From Streptomyces sp. NBC_01016 (GTDB lineage: Bacteria > Actinomycetota > Actinomycetes > Streptomycetales > Streptomycetaceae), in the NCBI RefSeq assembly GCF_026341035.1, contig NZ_JAPEOQ010000002.1:3906001-3970000 (forward strand): 64,000 nt of DNA. The letters are read 5' to 3'. The position numbers and the translations under genes are program-made. Position 1 is the first letter of the stretch. Each line of letters begins with the position of its first letter. Under the pieces are notes generated by a model. The model was not told where the DNA came from. It was given only the letters and a program-made list of their open reading frames with translations, and made no database searches. Below are positions 25,951-34,858 of the stretch, piece after piece.

Positions 25951-27603
25951 TCAGTGGCCGAACGCCTCCTGCAGCCACCAAGAGCCCTCGTCCCGCGTCG
26001 TCTTGGCGTCGATCACCATCGGCCGGTCCGGGGCGGCGAGCCACTCGGCGAGCGGCGACAGGTCCTCCGGCGCCGTCACCGTCAGGGCCGCGCAGCCGTG
26101 GCCGCGGGCGAGCGCCGCGATGTCGGTGTCGGGAAACGTGACCGTGGACAGGTCCGCCGCCTCGGTGGGGTGGCCGAAGTGGTGGACCTCGGCCCCGTAC
26201 ATGGCGTCGTTGTAGACCACCACCAGGAGCGGCAGGCCGAGGCGCACGGCTGTCTCCAACTCCGAGACGCCCATCAGGAATCCGCCGTCGCCGCAGGCCG
26301 CCACCGGGAGCCGCTCGGGCCGGGCGAGCGCCGCGCCGATCGCCGTCGACAGGCCGAGGCCGATCGACTGGAACGCCTGCGTGAAGCACAGCCCGTACTG
26401 GTCGGGCACGTCGAGGTACATGCTCGGGTAGCCCATGAAGTTGCCCGAGTCGACGGCGACCGTGCGCTCGGCCGGGAGCATGTCGTTGAGCGTGAGTGTG
26501 AGCGCCCGAGGGTCGATGCGGCCGTCACCCGTGCCGTCCTCGAACGGGACCTGGGGCCAACGGCCCTCGGCGGCAAGCCGCTTGGCGACGTCCGGCGTGC
26601 GGTATCGGCTCGCCGCGGGATCGTCCGCCAGGAGCGCGGCGACCTCGCGCGCCGTCTCCGTGACACCGCCCCACAGGCCCAGGTCGATGTCGCGGGTGCG
26701 GCCGAGGGCGTCGCGGTCGACGTCCACCTGGACGACCTTGGCCGTGTCCGAGATGAGGCGCCCGTGCCGCATGGTCCACATGTTCAGGGCGCAGCCCCAG
26801 CCCACGATCAGGTCGGCGCCCGAGATGAGTTCGGCGGCCAGCGGTGTGGAGAAGCCGCCGGCCACGTCCAGACACCACTCCTCGCCCTGCCGCCCGTTGA
26901 ACAGCCCGCGCGCCACCGCCGACGTGGCGAGCAGCGCTCCCGTCCGCGAGGCGAGCGCCGCGATCGCCTCGCCGGCCTCGCCGGAACGGGCGCCGCGACC
27001 GGCCACGAACACCGGGCGTTCGGCGCGGCGCAGCAGCTCCGCGAAGTCCTCGGCGTCGGAGGCGGCCGGGCGCGGCAGACCGGGGGCCGGGCGGCGCCGC
27101 GGAGCCACCGCGTCCTCGGGCAGCGCCTCGTCCTGTACGTCGATGGGGACGTTGAGGACCACCGTGCGGCGCTCCTCGGCGCACAGCCGGAACGCGCGGG
27201 TGACGTCGTCCAGCGCCGTGCGCGCGGAGCGGACCCGCGCCGACACCGCCCCGACGCCCTCGGCGATGGCCGGCTGATCGACGTAGAAGTTCGAAGTCCG
27301 CTCGGTCGCCTCCGCCGCCACGACCAGCAGCGGAGTACGGCTCTTCGCGGCCTCGGCCACACCAGTAAGGGAGTTGGTGTAGCCGCAGCCCTGGTGCACG
27401 GAGAGGACGGTGACCTCGCCGCTGGTGCGGGCGTGCGCGTCCGCCATGACCGCCGCGCCACCCTCGTGCCGCGCTGCGACGAAGCGCGCGCCCGCGGCCA
27501 CGAGCGCGCCCGTCACATGAAAGTTGCCGCTGCCCACCACGCCGAACGCGGTGCGCACACCGAGCCGGTGGAGTTCGCGGCCGATGGCTTCCCGTACGAG
27601 CAT
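25951..27603 (-). CDS. thiamine pyrophosphate-dependent enzyme (acetolactate synthase-like superfamily)
   Basis: The 550-residue protein has the three-domain TPP fold. The cofactor-activating Glu is in the N-terminal motif AARHEGGAAVMAD, and the C-terminal Mg/TPP motif runs from CGDGGFLMG to YNDAMYG. It is closer in pattern to 2-oxo-acid decarboxylases and acetolactate-synthase-like proteins of unknown function than to true biosynthetic IlvB. It begins 2 nt after the cyclase-family stop and is the third gene after the glucarate-dehydratase-like gene. In this setting it may decarboxylate or cleave a 2-oxo acid from aldarate dehydration, which is inference. Confidence 0.85.
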   Translation of the reverse strand: MLVREAIGRELHRLGVRTAFGVVGSGNFHVTGALVAAGARFVAARHEGGAAVMADAHARTSGEVTVLSVHQGCGYTNSLTGVAEAAKSRTPLLVVAAEATERTSNFYVDQPAIAEGVGAVSARVRSARTALDDVTRAFRLCAEERRTVVLNVPIDVQDEALPEDAVAPRRRPAPGLPRPAASDAEDFAELLRRAERPVFVAGRGARSGEAGEAIAALASRTGALLATSAVARGLFNGRQGEEWCLDVAGGFSTPLAAELISGADLIVGWGCALNMWTMRHGRLISDTAKVVQVDVDRDALGRTRDIDLGLWGGVTETAREVAALLADDPAASRYRTPDVAKRLAAEGRWPQVPFEDGTGDGRIDPRALTLTLNDMLPAERTVAVDSGNFMGYPSMYLDVPDQYGLCFTQAFQSIGLGLSTAIGAALARPERLPVAACGDGGFLMGVSELETAVRLGLPLLVVVYNDAMYGAEVHHFGHPTEAADLSTVTFPDTDIAALARGHGCAALTVTAPEDLSPLAEWLAAPDRPMVIDAKTTRDEGSWWLQEAFGH

Positions 27604-27605
27604 GC

Positions 27606-28436
27606 TCACTTGCCTTCCGAGGCGGGCGTCAGCGCCAGGACGCGCGCGGGGCTGCCGGAGCCGCCGACGATGCGCAGCGGCGCGACCACGAGCACCGCGC
27701 CGACCGGCGGAAGCTCCCCGACGCCCCGCAGCTGCGTCACGCCGTACTTCCCGTTGCCGAGCATGAAGTGGTGGACGGGGAAGGGCGGTTCGAAGCGGAA
27801 CGCCTGACCCGCGTCCGTGCCCACGGTCTCCACGCCGATCCCCACGATGCCGGTCTCCTCGGCCAGGTAGCGGGCGCACTCCGGGGTGAGGCCCGGGGTG
27901 TGCGGGCCGTTGTCGTCGGCGTTGAGGAACGCGGCCTGGTCGTCGGAGCGGGTGTCCCAGCCGGTCCGGTACACCAGCCAGCCGCCCTCGGGCAGCGTGC
28001 CGTGCTCACGTTCCCACGCCTTCAACTCGTCGAGGCCGAGCAGATAGTCGGGGTCCTTGGCGCACTCGGCCGACTTGTCCACGACAGCGGCGGGCCCCAC
28101 GAGCCGCGCCGCCGGCACACTGCCCACGTCCTCCAGGTGGCGCCCGGACGACCAGTGCACCGGGGCGTCGAAGTGGGTGCCCACGTGCTCGCCGGTGTGG
28201 ATGTGGTTCTGGAAGGAGATCTCACCGGGATCGTCCCAGTCGTTGAGCCGCTCCAGCTCGAAGTGGGGTATCGGGTGCATAGGTTCGGGCAGCGGAAGGA
28301 TCGGCGTCCCGGAGGAGAGGGGCGCCGTGAGGTCGACGACGCGGACGGAGCCGGTGGCGAGCGCGGCCGCCAGATCGCGTGTCGACGCGTTCCCCACGCC
28401 GGGTGTGTTCGGTGCTGAAGTCATGGTCATCATCAT
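27606..28436 (-). CDS. cyclase-family metal-dependent hydrolase (kynurenine formamidase-like)
   Basis: The 276-residue protein belongs to the PF04199 cyclase family. The metal-binding motif is HTGEHVGTHFDAPVHW, where H-x-G-T-H-x-D supplies ligands, and DLTAPLSSGTPILP marks the N-terminus. Members hydrolyse amides such as N-formylkynurenine, or lactones and related esters. The start region reads MMMTMTSAPN; I took the first ATG at 28436 because GGAAG lies 5 nt before it, but 28424 is possible. It sits between the glucarate-dehydratase-like gene and the TPP-enzyme gene, so a ring-opening or lactonase role in the same pathway is likely. Confidence 0.85.
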   Translation of the reverse strand: MMMTMTSAPNTPGVGNASTRDLAAALATGSVRVVDLTAPLSSGTPILPLPEPMHPIPHFELERLNDWDDPGEISFQNHIHTGEHVGTHFDAPVHWSSGRHLEDVGSVPAARLVGPAAVVDKSAECAKDPDYLLGLDELKAWEREHGTLPEGGWLVYRTGWDTRSDDQAAFLNADDNGPHTPGLTPECARYLAEETGIVGIGVETVGTDAGQAFRFEPPFPVHHFMLGNGKYGVTQLRGVGELPPVGAVLVVAPLRIVGGSGSPARVLALTPASEGK

Positions 28437-28473
28437 CGACGCTTCCGCCGCCCGAGCCAATGGCCGGGGGTGG

Positions 28474-29763
28474 TCACCAACGGGGCAGCCCCGGCCGGAA
28501 GTCCGGTTGGACACGGCGCATGTAGCCGCTGTCGTCGCGATCCCGGATGCCGGACTCCAGATAGACGCGGTGCATCCGTTCCAGTGCGTCACGGTCGAGG
28601 GTGACACCGAGACCGGGCCCTGTGGGCACGCGAACCGCCCCGTTCTCCAGCTTCAGCGCGCCCGGCTCCACGATGTCGCTGTCGGCGTTCCACGGGTAAT
28701 GGGTGTCGCAGGAGTGGTCCAGGCGAGGCAGTGAAGCGGCGACGTGGGTCATCGCGGCGAGGCTGATACCGAGGTGGGAATTGGAGTGCATGGAAAGGCC
28801 GAGCCCGAACGCCTCGCAAACGGCGGCGAGTTCACGGGTGCGGCGCAGTCCGCCCCAGTAGTGGTGGTCGGTGAGCAGGACCTGGACGGCGTTCTCCCGC
28901 ACCGCCGGGCGCAGATGCTCCCAGGCGATCACACACATGTTGGTCGCCAGCGGCATGGGGGACCTGCGGGCCAGCTCGGCCATGCCCGCGATGGTCCTGG
29001 TCGGATCCTCCAGGTACTCGAGGGTGCCGGCGAGGCGCCGGGCCACATATGCCGAAGTCTCCACGGTCCAGGCCGTGTTCGGGTCAAGGCGCAGCGGCGC
29101 GTCCGGGAAGGCGTCGCGCAGCGCCTCGACGGCGGCGATCTCCTCGTCGGGCGTGAAGACGCCGCCCTTGAGCTTGAAGGACTCGAAGCCGTACAGCTCC
29201 CGCATGCGCCGCGCCTGCGCGACGATGCCGTCCGGAGTGAGCGCTTCCCCCCACTCGTCCGCGATCGCCGGGCGTCCGTCGAGGGCGGGGTGCTGGGCCC
29301 ATTTGTAGAAGAGATATCCGGCGAAGGGCACGCTGTCGCGCACCGCGCCGCCCAGGAGGTCGCTGACCGGGCGGCCGGTGAGCTTGCCCTGTGCGTCGAG
29401 GCAGGCCACCTCGATCGCCGAGGTGGTCCAGCCGCGTTCGTGCGCGCTCGGTACGTCGGCGCTCAGCGCGTCGTCGACGGCGGCGCACAGGGCCGTGGTG
29501 TCGAAGACGTCCCGGCCCGGAAGTATCTTCGCGGCCCGCTCCAGGCGGGCGAGCCGCGCGCTGCCGCCGGGTGATTCGCCCAACCCGACGGTGCCGTCCT
29601 CCAGGACGAGTTGGAGGACGCAGCGCAGCGCGAGGGGCTCGTGCACCCCGTCGGCGTTGAGTAGGGGAGGGTCCGCGAAGGCGATGGGCGTGACGATGAG
29701 TTCACGGATGCGGCTGCTGGCGTCCGGGGGAGCGGTATCCGGGTGAGCGGTGGACGACTTCAT
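28474..29763 (-). CDS. glucarate dehydratase-like enolase-superfamily enzyme
   Basis: The 429-residue protein shows the GlucD signature set: KLKGG with the catalytic Lys, metal ligands in DPNTAW, YLEDPT and TNM, the Asp of the His-Asp dyad in TDHHYWGG, and the catalytic His in HSNSHLGISLA. GlucD dehydrates D-glucarate or L-idarate to 5-keto-4-deoxy-glucarate. The HSNSHLGIS block differs from the HSNNHFDIS of E. coli GlucD, so the substrate may differ. The ATG at 29763 begins MKSSTAHPD. It heads an operon with the cyclase and TPP enzyme and is divergent from an aldarate-type MFS importer. The usual partner dehydratase/aldolase genes are absent here. Confidence 0.88.
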   Translation of the reverse strand: MKSSTAHPDTAPPDASSRIRELIVTPIAFADPPLLNADGVHEPLALRCVLQLVLEDGTVGLGESPGGSARLARLERAAKILPGRDVFDTTALCAAVDDALSADVPSAHERGWTTSAIEVACLDAQGKLTGRPVSDLLGGAVRDSVPFAGYLFYKWAQHPALDGRPAIADEWGEALTPDGIVAQARRMRELYGFESFKLKGGVFTPDEEIAAVEALRDAFPDAPLRLDPNTAWTVETSAYVARRLAGTLEYLEDPTRTIAGMAELARRSPMPLATNMCVIAWEHLRPAVRENAVQVLLTDHHYWGGLRRTRELAAVCEAFGLGLSMHSNSHLGISLAAMTHVAASLPRLDHSCDTHYPWNADSDIVEPGALKLENGAVRVPTGPGLGVTLDRDALERMHRVYLESGIRDRDDSGYMRRVQPDFRPGLPRW

Positions 29764-29829
29764 GCCTCGGGCCCTTCTGTCCGGTGGTCTGTTCGCGGGA
29801 GCGACGGCCATTCAGATAAGAGCACATGA

Positions 29830-29904
29830 TTCGTATCCGTGAACAGTCCGAGCGGTCCCCGTGGGCCTGCCAGGCAGCGTGACAAGGCCTTTCACGTGCG
29901 TGAA
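29830..29904. promoter_or_regulatory. two related dyads in the aldarate divergent promoter
   Basis: TTCACGTGCGTGAA (29891-29904) is a dyad with 6-bp perfect arms. A related 14-mer, TTCGTATCCGTGAA (29830-29843), matches it at 10 positions. Start-to-start spacing is 61 bp. Both lie between the dehydratase and MFS genes. No local regulator gene is present. Confidence 0.4.
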
Positions 29905-30025
29905 TCCCCGGTTCTGTGTGATCCATTGACGCTGTGACGGTCGGTCCGTAGGGTGCCCACGATCTTGATCAGCATTCAGAAACGCGAACCACCGTCCCCA
30001 CGAGGCACCAGACTTGGGAGCCCGC

Positions 30026-31408
30026 ATGGCCGCGCAACCGTTCAAGTGGAAGACCCGGGCCGAAAGGGCCGCGGCGGCGGCCGAACGCACCGCTGAGCAG
30101 CGTGCGATCAGGAAATTCCTGACCAGAATGCTGCCCGTGCTCGTCCTGATGCTGGTGATCAACCAGATGGACCGGACGAACGTGGGCTTCGTCCAGGACG
30201 ACCTCCGTGCGGACGTCGGCGTCAGCGCCACCGCGTACGGCCTGGGCGCCGGCCTCTTCTTCATCGGCTACGCCCTGTTCGAGGTGCCCAGCAACATGCT
30301 CCTCGAGCGGCTCGGCGCACGTGTCTGGCTCACCCGGATCATGATCACGTGGGGCGCCGTGATCCTCGGGATGTGCTTCATCCACGACGTGTGGGCCTTC
30401 TACGGGCTGCGCTTCCTGCTCGGCGTCGCCGAGGCGGGATTCTTCCCCGGCGTCATGCTGTACTTCACCCAGTGGCTGCCGAACTCCCACCGGGGCAAGG
30501 CCAGCGCGATCTTCCTGGGCGGTTCGGCCACCGCGTACATCGTGACCGGGCCGATCACCGGGGCCCTCCTGGAGATGCACGGCATCGGCGGCATCGCCGG
30601 ATGGCGCTGGATGTTCGCGCTCGAAGGCGGCTTCTCGATCGTGTTCGGCATCTTCGCCGGCTTCTTCCTCGTCTCTCGCATCCGTGACGCCCGCTGGCTG
30701 TCCGACGAGGAGAAGGAGGCGCTGAGTTCGGCGGTCGAGAGCGACCGGAAGGAGCGCACCCGTGCCCCCGGCACCAGCGGCATCAAGCTCCTCTTCCAGG
30801 GGCAGGTCGCCGCGCTGACGTGCGTGTTCTTCGCCATGGCACTGACCGGCTACGCCATCACCTTCTGGCTGCCGAGCCTCGTCGAAGAGATCGGCGGACT
30901 GTCTCCCTTCCAGGTCGGGCTCATCTCCGCGATCCCGTGGATCTTCGCCGTCATCGCGATGTACACCACCAACCACTTCACCGACCGGCTCCCCGACCGG
31001 CGCCCCTACTTGGCCGCGGCGCTGGTCCTGTCGGCTCTCGGCACCTTCCTGGCAACCCTCGGATCGCCCTGGTTCGGGCTGGTCGCGATCACTCTGGCCG
31101 CGGTCGGTGGCAAGGTGGCCGCGGGTGTGTTCTGGCCGATGGCCCAGCACGGCCTGGACGTGAAGATCGCCGCTCCGGGCCTGGCCCTCGTCAACTCGCT
31201 GGGCAATCTGGGCGGCTTCGTCTCACCGACCCTCTTCGGCTACCTCAAGGACACCACGGGAAGCACCAACGGCGGCCTCTACACCCTGTCCGCGGCCTCC
31301 CTCCTCGCCCTCATCGGCGTGGCCCTCATCCGCAACCACGGCCGCGGCCCCTCCGACCCGGTCCCCGCGAACGCCCCGAAGGACCGACTCGCCGCGGGAG
31401 ATGCGTGA
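30026..31408 (+). CDS. MFS transporter, anion:cation symporter (glucarate/tartrate-like) type
   Basis: The 460-residue protein has about twelve hydrophobic segments and the ACS-family features NQMDRTNVGFV in helix 1, FEVPSNMLLERLG between helices 2 and 3, and AEAGFFPGVMLYFTQWLP. These families take up glucarate, galactarate, tartrate or other organic acids with protons. GGGAG lies 5 nt before the ATG at 30026; a TTG at 30014 is a weaker alternative. It is divergent from the dehydratase operon and almost surely imports that pathway's substrate. A hairpin follows. Confidence 0.9.
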   Translation: MAAQPFKWKTRAERAAAAAERTAEQRAIRKFLTRMLPVLVLMLVINQMDRTNVGFVQDDLRADVGVSATAYGLGAGLFFIGYALFEVPSNMLLERLGARVWLTRIMITWGAVILGMCFIHDVWAFYGLRFLLGVAEAGFFPGVMLYFTQWLPNSHRGKASAIFLGGSATAYIVTGPITGALLEMHGIGGIAGWRWMFALEGGFSIVFGIFAGFFLVSRIRDARWLSDEEKEALSSAVESDRKERTRAPGTSGIKLLFQGQVAALTCVFFAMALTGYAITFWLPSLVEEIGGLSPFQVGLISAIPWIFAVIAMYTTNHFTDRLPDRRPYLAAALVLSALGTFLATLGSPWFGLVAITLAAVGGKVAAGVFWPMAQHGLDVKIAAPGLALVNSLGNLGGFVSPTLFGYLKDTTGSTNGGLYTLSAASLLALIGVALIRNHGRGPSDPVPANAPKDRLAAGDA

Positions 31409-31409
31409 G

Positions 31410-31445
31410 GCCTCACGGCGCGCCCACGCGAGCGCGCCCTGAGGC
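31410..31445. terminator. terminator hairpin after the aldarate MFS gene
   Basis: A 14-bp stem with one mismatch and an 8-nt loop (arms GCCTCACGGCGCGC / GCGCGCCCTGAGGC) lies just after the MFS stop and before a convergent DinB gene. Confidence 0.6.
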
Positions 31446-31462
31446 TGGGGCCCGGCAGGGTG

Positions 31463-32008
31463 CTAGCCCATGCTCTTCGAGCCGTCCAGGGACTCGCGGA
31501 TGATGTCGGCGTGGCCCGCGTGCTGCGCGGTCTCGGCGACGATGTGCATCAGGACCCGGCGGACGGACCACTGGGCGCCCGGCTCGTTCCAAGGGGCCTT
31601 CGGCAGCGGCCACTTGCGGTCCAGGTCGGGCACGGTCGCCACCAGTTCGTCGGTCGTGGCCGCGGCCTTCTCGTAGTCGGCCAGCACGCCGGCCAGCGTC
31701 TCGTCGGGCAGCAGCCGGAAGTCGTCCGCCCGGGCGGCGAAGTCCTCCTCGGTCATCGCCGAGAAGTCCGGCATGGCGGACGGGCCTTCGAGGATGAAGC
31801 CCACCCAGCCGCGCTCCACCCCGGTGACGTGCTTGATCAGGCCGCCGAGACACAGCTCGCTCGCCGTGGTCCGCTGCCGGGCCTGGTCGTCCGTCAGATC
31901 CCGCGTGGTGAAGGCCAGGAAGTGCCGCTGCTTGGCCAACGACTCAAGGATGTCGGCGCGTTCGCCGGTGACGGTGGGGCCCTGGGGGGTCGGCTCGCTG
32001 GTGGTCAT
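31463..32008 (-). CDS. DinB-family (DUF664-type) protein
   Basis: The 181-residue protein has DinB/DUF664 features, with putative metal-site histidines in LIKHVTGVERGW, VLMHIVAE and TAQHAGHADIIRE. It is a paralogue in type of the protein at 1547-2125. The ATG at 32008 (MTTSEPTPQG) has AGAGG upstream. It is a single gene with no informative partner. A mycothiol-linked activity is the family expectation, not something seen here. Confidence 0.8.
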   Translation of the reverse strand: MTTSEPTPQGPTVTGERADILESLAKQRHFLAFTTRDLTDDQARQRTTASELCLGGLIKHVTGVERGWVGFILEGPSAMPDFSAMTEEDFAARADDFRLLPDETLAGVLADYEKAAATTDELVATVPDLDRKWPLPKAPWNEPGAQWSVRRVLMHIVAETAQHAGHADIIRESLDGSKSMG

Positions 32009-32104
32009 GGTGTCAGCCTCTCGCGTGGAATCCCGCTTGGTGTTCGGTTCCGTCACAGTAGCCAGCAAATAGGTCTGATCGTGTCCTAGTTCGCTTCCTG
32101 CTCC

Positions 32105-32179
32105 GTTTGATTCTTCTCTGCTTGAATCGTCTCGGCTTGATCCATCTCCGTTTGATCCATGGCTGTTTGATTCAACCGT
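32105..32179. repeat. five 15-bp tandem repeats across the PucR stop codon
   Basis: Units start at 32105, 32120, 32135, 32150 and 32165, each beginning GTTTGA or GCTTGA on the + strand. On the minus strand the PucR stop (32174-32172) lies in the first unit. The other frame reads a Gln/Glu-rich pentapeptide series, including a 24-codon ORF at 32160-32086 that starts MDQTEMDQAE. Confidence 0.7.
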
Positions 32180-33734
32180 CCATGGCCGTCCGGCACGCCA
32201 GGTGCAGGGCCAGGCGCTCGTCCGGATCCGCGAGGTCCACGCTCAGAAGCTGCTGTACGCGGGCGATGCGCGCCGCGACCGTGTTGCGGTGCACGCCGAG
32301 GACCGCGGCGGTCTCGGCCGTGGAGGACTCCGCGTCGAGGTACGCGGTGAGGGTGTGCACCAGGTCGCCGGGCTCGCCGGACAGCGGTTCCAGCAGGGAG
32401 CGGGCCGCGGGCTGGAAGGTGTCCGTGCGGGTCCAGGCGAGGAGGAGCTGGGCGAGGCCGAGGCGGTCGACGTGGAAGAAGCGGCCGCTCGCCTCCCGGC
32501 CCTGCGCGAGCCGTGCGGCGTCGGCCGCCTCGCCGAGGCTGCGGGCGATGCCGGTGGGTCCCGGGTGGGCGCGGCCCACCCCCACGTACGCGTGCAGCAC
32601 CTCGGGCAGGCGGCGCTGTACGCGGCGCACGGCGGCGGCGTGCCGCTCGATGTCGCGGGTCGACGGCTCCTGGTCGGTGCTGGTCCAGGCGGACCAGCCG
32701 TCGCCCTGCTCGACGACCTGGGCGCCGAGCCGCTCCGCCGCGAACGCGTCGGTGACCTCGGCGCGCAGGCCCGCCACGTCCACATCGGGTCCGGTGCCGA
32801 TGCGGATGCCCGTGTGCCAGCCGTCCAGGCGCCAGCCGAACTCGACCGCGTGCCGGCGCACCGCGTCCGGGATCTCGCCGCCCGCCGGGCGCAGCAACTC
32901 GCCGAGCAGGGAGGTGCGGTGGCGGGCGCTGCGTTCCAGGTCGAGGCGGCGCAGCGCGAGACGTTCCCGTACGGCGCCCGACGCCACCTCCAGGGCGGCC
33001 GCCACCGCGTCGGCCTCGGGGGCGAGTCGGGCGGGCAGGCGCACGACGAGGCGGGGCGGGACGCGTTCGGTGCCGACGGGGTGGGTGAGGAGGCGGGCGC
33101 CGCTGGGGAGGTCGAGCGGGCGGGGGAGCGGCGGCCCTGCCAACTGCCGTGCCACCGTGTCCTGCTCGGCGGGCGCCACGGTCGCCGGGTCGCCCGCCAA
33201 GTGCCGGGCGTCCGCGGTGAGCAGGGCGACCGGGCGGTGCAGCAGCGCGCCCAGATCGGTGAGGAGCGCGTCCACGGTCTCGTCCGCGCGGGCACACACC
33301 CGCGCGGTGCGCAGGGTCGACTCGGCGCGCAGCAGCCCCGGTTCGGCGGTCATCCGCTCCAGGGCGAGGTACGCGGCCAGCGGGTCGGGGGAGCCGAGGA
33401 CGGGCAGCCGCAGCCGCTCGGCGAGCAGCGTCGACGACATGCGGAGCGCCGTCACCCCCGGGACCAGCAGCGCCGCGACACCCGCGCCGTGCGCACGGCG
33501 CAGCAGCGCGTCGAGCCGCCAGTCGCCGCGGTCCGCGCCGCCGAGCAGGACGAGGAGCCTGCCGGTGGGTTCCTCGGGGAGCGGGTGTGCCAAGTCCTGT
33601 GCCGCCACGGGGTGTTGGATGCTCCGGGTGTCCTCGGGGCCCGCGAGGAGGGTGACGTCGTGCCACGTGGGGTGGGCGAGCATGGCGGAGAGGGGGATGC
33701 CGGCGGAGGAACCACTTCGGGCCGTGCTGGTCAT
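32172..33734 (-). CDS. PucR/CdaR-family transcriptional regulator
   Basis: The 520-residue protein has an N-terminal purine-catabolism (PucR) sensory region (AMLAHPTWHDVTLLAGPED, about 1-130), a central GAF/GGDEF-like part and a C-terminal CdaR helix-turn-helix (ETAAVLGVHRNTVAARIARVQQLL, about 475-500). PucR proteins respond to purine- or allantoin-type metabolites. It is the last gene of the NCS1-hydantoinase-DUF917 operon and its start overlaps the preceding DUF917 stop (ATGA). It therefore most likely regulates this operon. Its 3' end runs into a 15-bp tandem repeat array. Confidence 0.9.
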   Translation of the reverse strand: MTSTARSGSSAGIPLSAMLAHPTWHDVTLLAGPEDTRSIQHPVAAQDLAHPLPEEPTGRLLVLLGGADRGDWRLDALLRRAHGAGVAALLVPGVTALRMSSTLLAERLRLPVLGSPDPLAAYLALERMTAEPGLLRAESTLRTARVCARADETVDALLTDLGALLHRPVALLTADARHLAGDPATVAPAEQDTVARQLAGPPLPRPLDLPSGARLLTHPVGTERVPPRLVVRLPARLAPEADAVAAALEVASGAVRERLALRRLDLERSARHRTSLLGELLRPAGGEIPDAVRRHAVEFGWRLDGWHTGIRIGTGPDVDVAGLRAEVTDAFAAERLGAQVVEQGDGWSAWTSTDQEPSTRDIERHAAAVRRVQRRLPEVLHAYVGVGRAHPGPTGIARSLGEAADAARLAQGREASGRFFHVDRLGLAQLLLAWTRTDTFQPAARSLLEPLSGEPGDLVHTLTAYLDAESSTAETAAVLGVHRNTVAARIARVQQLLSVDLADPDERLALHLACRTAMDG

Positions 33735-34798
33735 GTCGTGGCCGCCTCGAATCCGACGACCCCCGCGTCCAGGCCGAACGCCCGGGGCGAGACGTACGGC
33801 TCCGTGTCAGGACGCCGCCAGAATTCGGGCCCTGGCAGGGTCGCCGCGATGACCTCCTGGCCGGGGCGCACCCGGTCGATGGCCACGGGGAGCGCCGTGC
33901 GACGGTCCAGGAGGCAGATGACGTCGGGGACGGTCGCCGCGAGCTCGCCGTCGCGCAGGGCGAGCAGGATCTCGTTCTCCGTCTCCAGGCGGACGACCGC
34001 GCCGGAGGCGGCGTCCGTGACCGTGACACTGCCGCGCCCGAATCCGGGGCCCCCGCTGCGCGCGACCTCCCGGATCCGGCCCGCCGCGAGTACTCGGCAG
34101 CCGAGCGCGGCCTCCACGGCGTCCCTGTCCGGGCGGTGCGGAAGCTCGGCGTGCGCGCGGCCCAGGGCCAGGGCGCGGGTGAGGGAGCCGTGGACGCAGG
34201 CGTCGCGCACCGCGCTCAGCCGCACCGGGGCGAGCGCGAGTGCGGCCCAGCCGCCCGCCGCCGTGAGGAATCCGCGCACCGTGCGTTCCAGGCCGCGCGC
34301 GTCCGTTCGGTCCACGACCAGGATCTGGCCGCCCGGTTCGGCCAGCGCGCACGGGGTGACCGGGAGGCCGCGCACCGCCCAGCTGAGCTGGTCGAGGCGG
34401 GGGAGGGCGCGGCCCATCAGGTCGACGTCGACGACGGGGAGGCGGAGGTCGAGTGCGGCCAGCAGCACGGTGAGGGCGTTGGGGCCGCCCGCCTCCACGG
34501 CCATCAGGGCGTCGGGGGCGGGGCTGCCGGTCCAGCGGGTCACCGCGGTGATCGCCTCGCGGAACTCCTGGCCGTTCGGGAGCTTCTCGCTCAGTACGTT
34601 CACCGCGCCCACGACGCCGACCGGGGCGATGACGGGGTCGTGGGCGCCGGCCTCGTGCCAGGTGACCGTGCCGGTCTCGCCCAGTGAGTGGCGCAGCATC
34701 GACGCGAAGGCTGCCGCGTCCCCGCCTCCGCCGCAGCCGAGTACGTTCACGCCTGTGACCAGGGCGGGGACGTCTTCGGCGGTGATGGTGTGGGGCAC
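33731..34798 (-). CDS. DUF917 family protein (first paralogue)
   Basis: The 355-residue protein has the DUF917 hallmarks: a glycine-rich N-terminal GCGGGGDAAAF, a central VEAGGPNALTVLLAALDLRLPVVDVDLMGRA, and a C-terminal PDVICLLDRRT. DUF917 proteins are linked to hydantoinase/oxoprolinase genes, but their activity is uncertain. I took the GTG at 34798, where the family's first motif begins; the ribosome site is poor. It is separated from the second DUF917 gene by 207 nt carrying repeats. Its glycine motif reads GCGGGG, against GTGGGG in the paralogue, so the two copies are clearly diverged. Confidence 0.8.
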   Translation of the reverse strand: MPHTITAEDVPALVTGVNVLGCGGGGDAAAFASMLRHSLGETGTVTWHEAGAHDPVIAPVGVVGAVNVLSEKLPNGQEFREAITAVTRWTGSPAPDALMAVEAGGPNALTVLLAALDLRLPVVDVDLMGRALPRLDQLSWAVRGLPVTPCALAEPGGQILVVDRTDARGLERTVRGFLTAAGGWAALALAPVRLSAVRDACVHGSLTRALALGRAHAELPHRPDRDAVEAALGCRVLAAGRIREVARSGGPGFGRGSVTVTDAASGAVVRLETENEILLALRDGELAATVPDVICLLDRRTALPVAIDRVRPGQEVIAATLPGPEFWRRPDTEPYVSPRAFGLDAGVVGFEAATT

Positions 34799-34858
34799 GC
34801 CCCTGATTCTCGCAGCGGGCCACTGGGCGTGCGCGGGCAGCACCGTGGTTACGGTTGC

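Noticed and set aside
32105..32179. Short tandem repeats considered as a CRISPR array
   Set aside because: The units are contiguous 15-mers without spacers and no cas genes are present.
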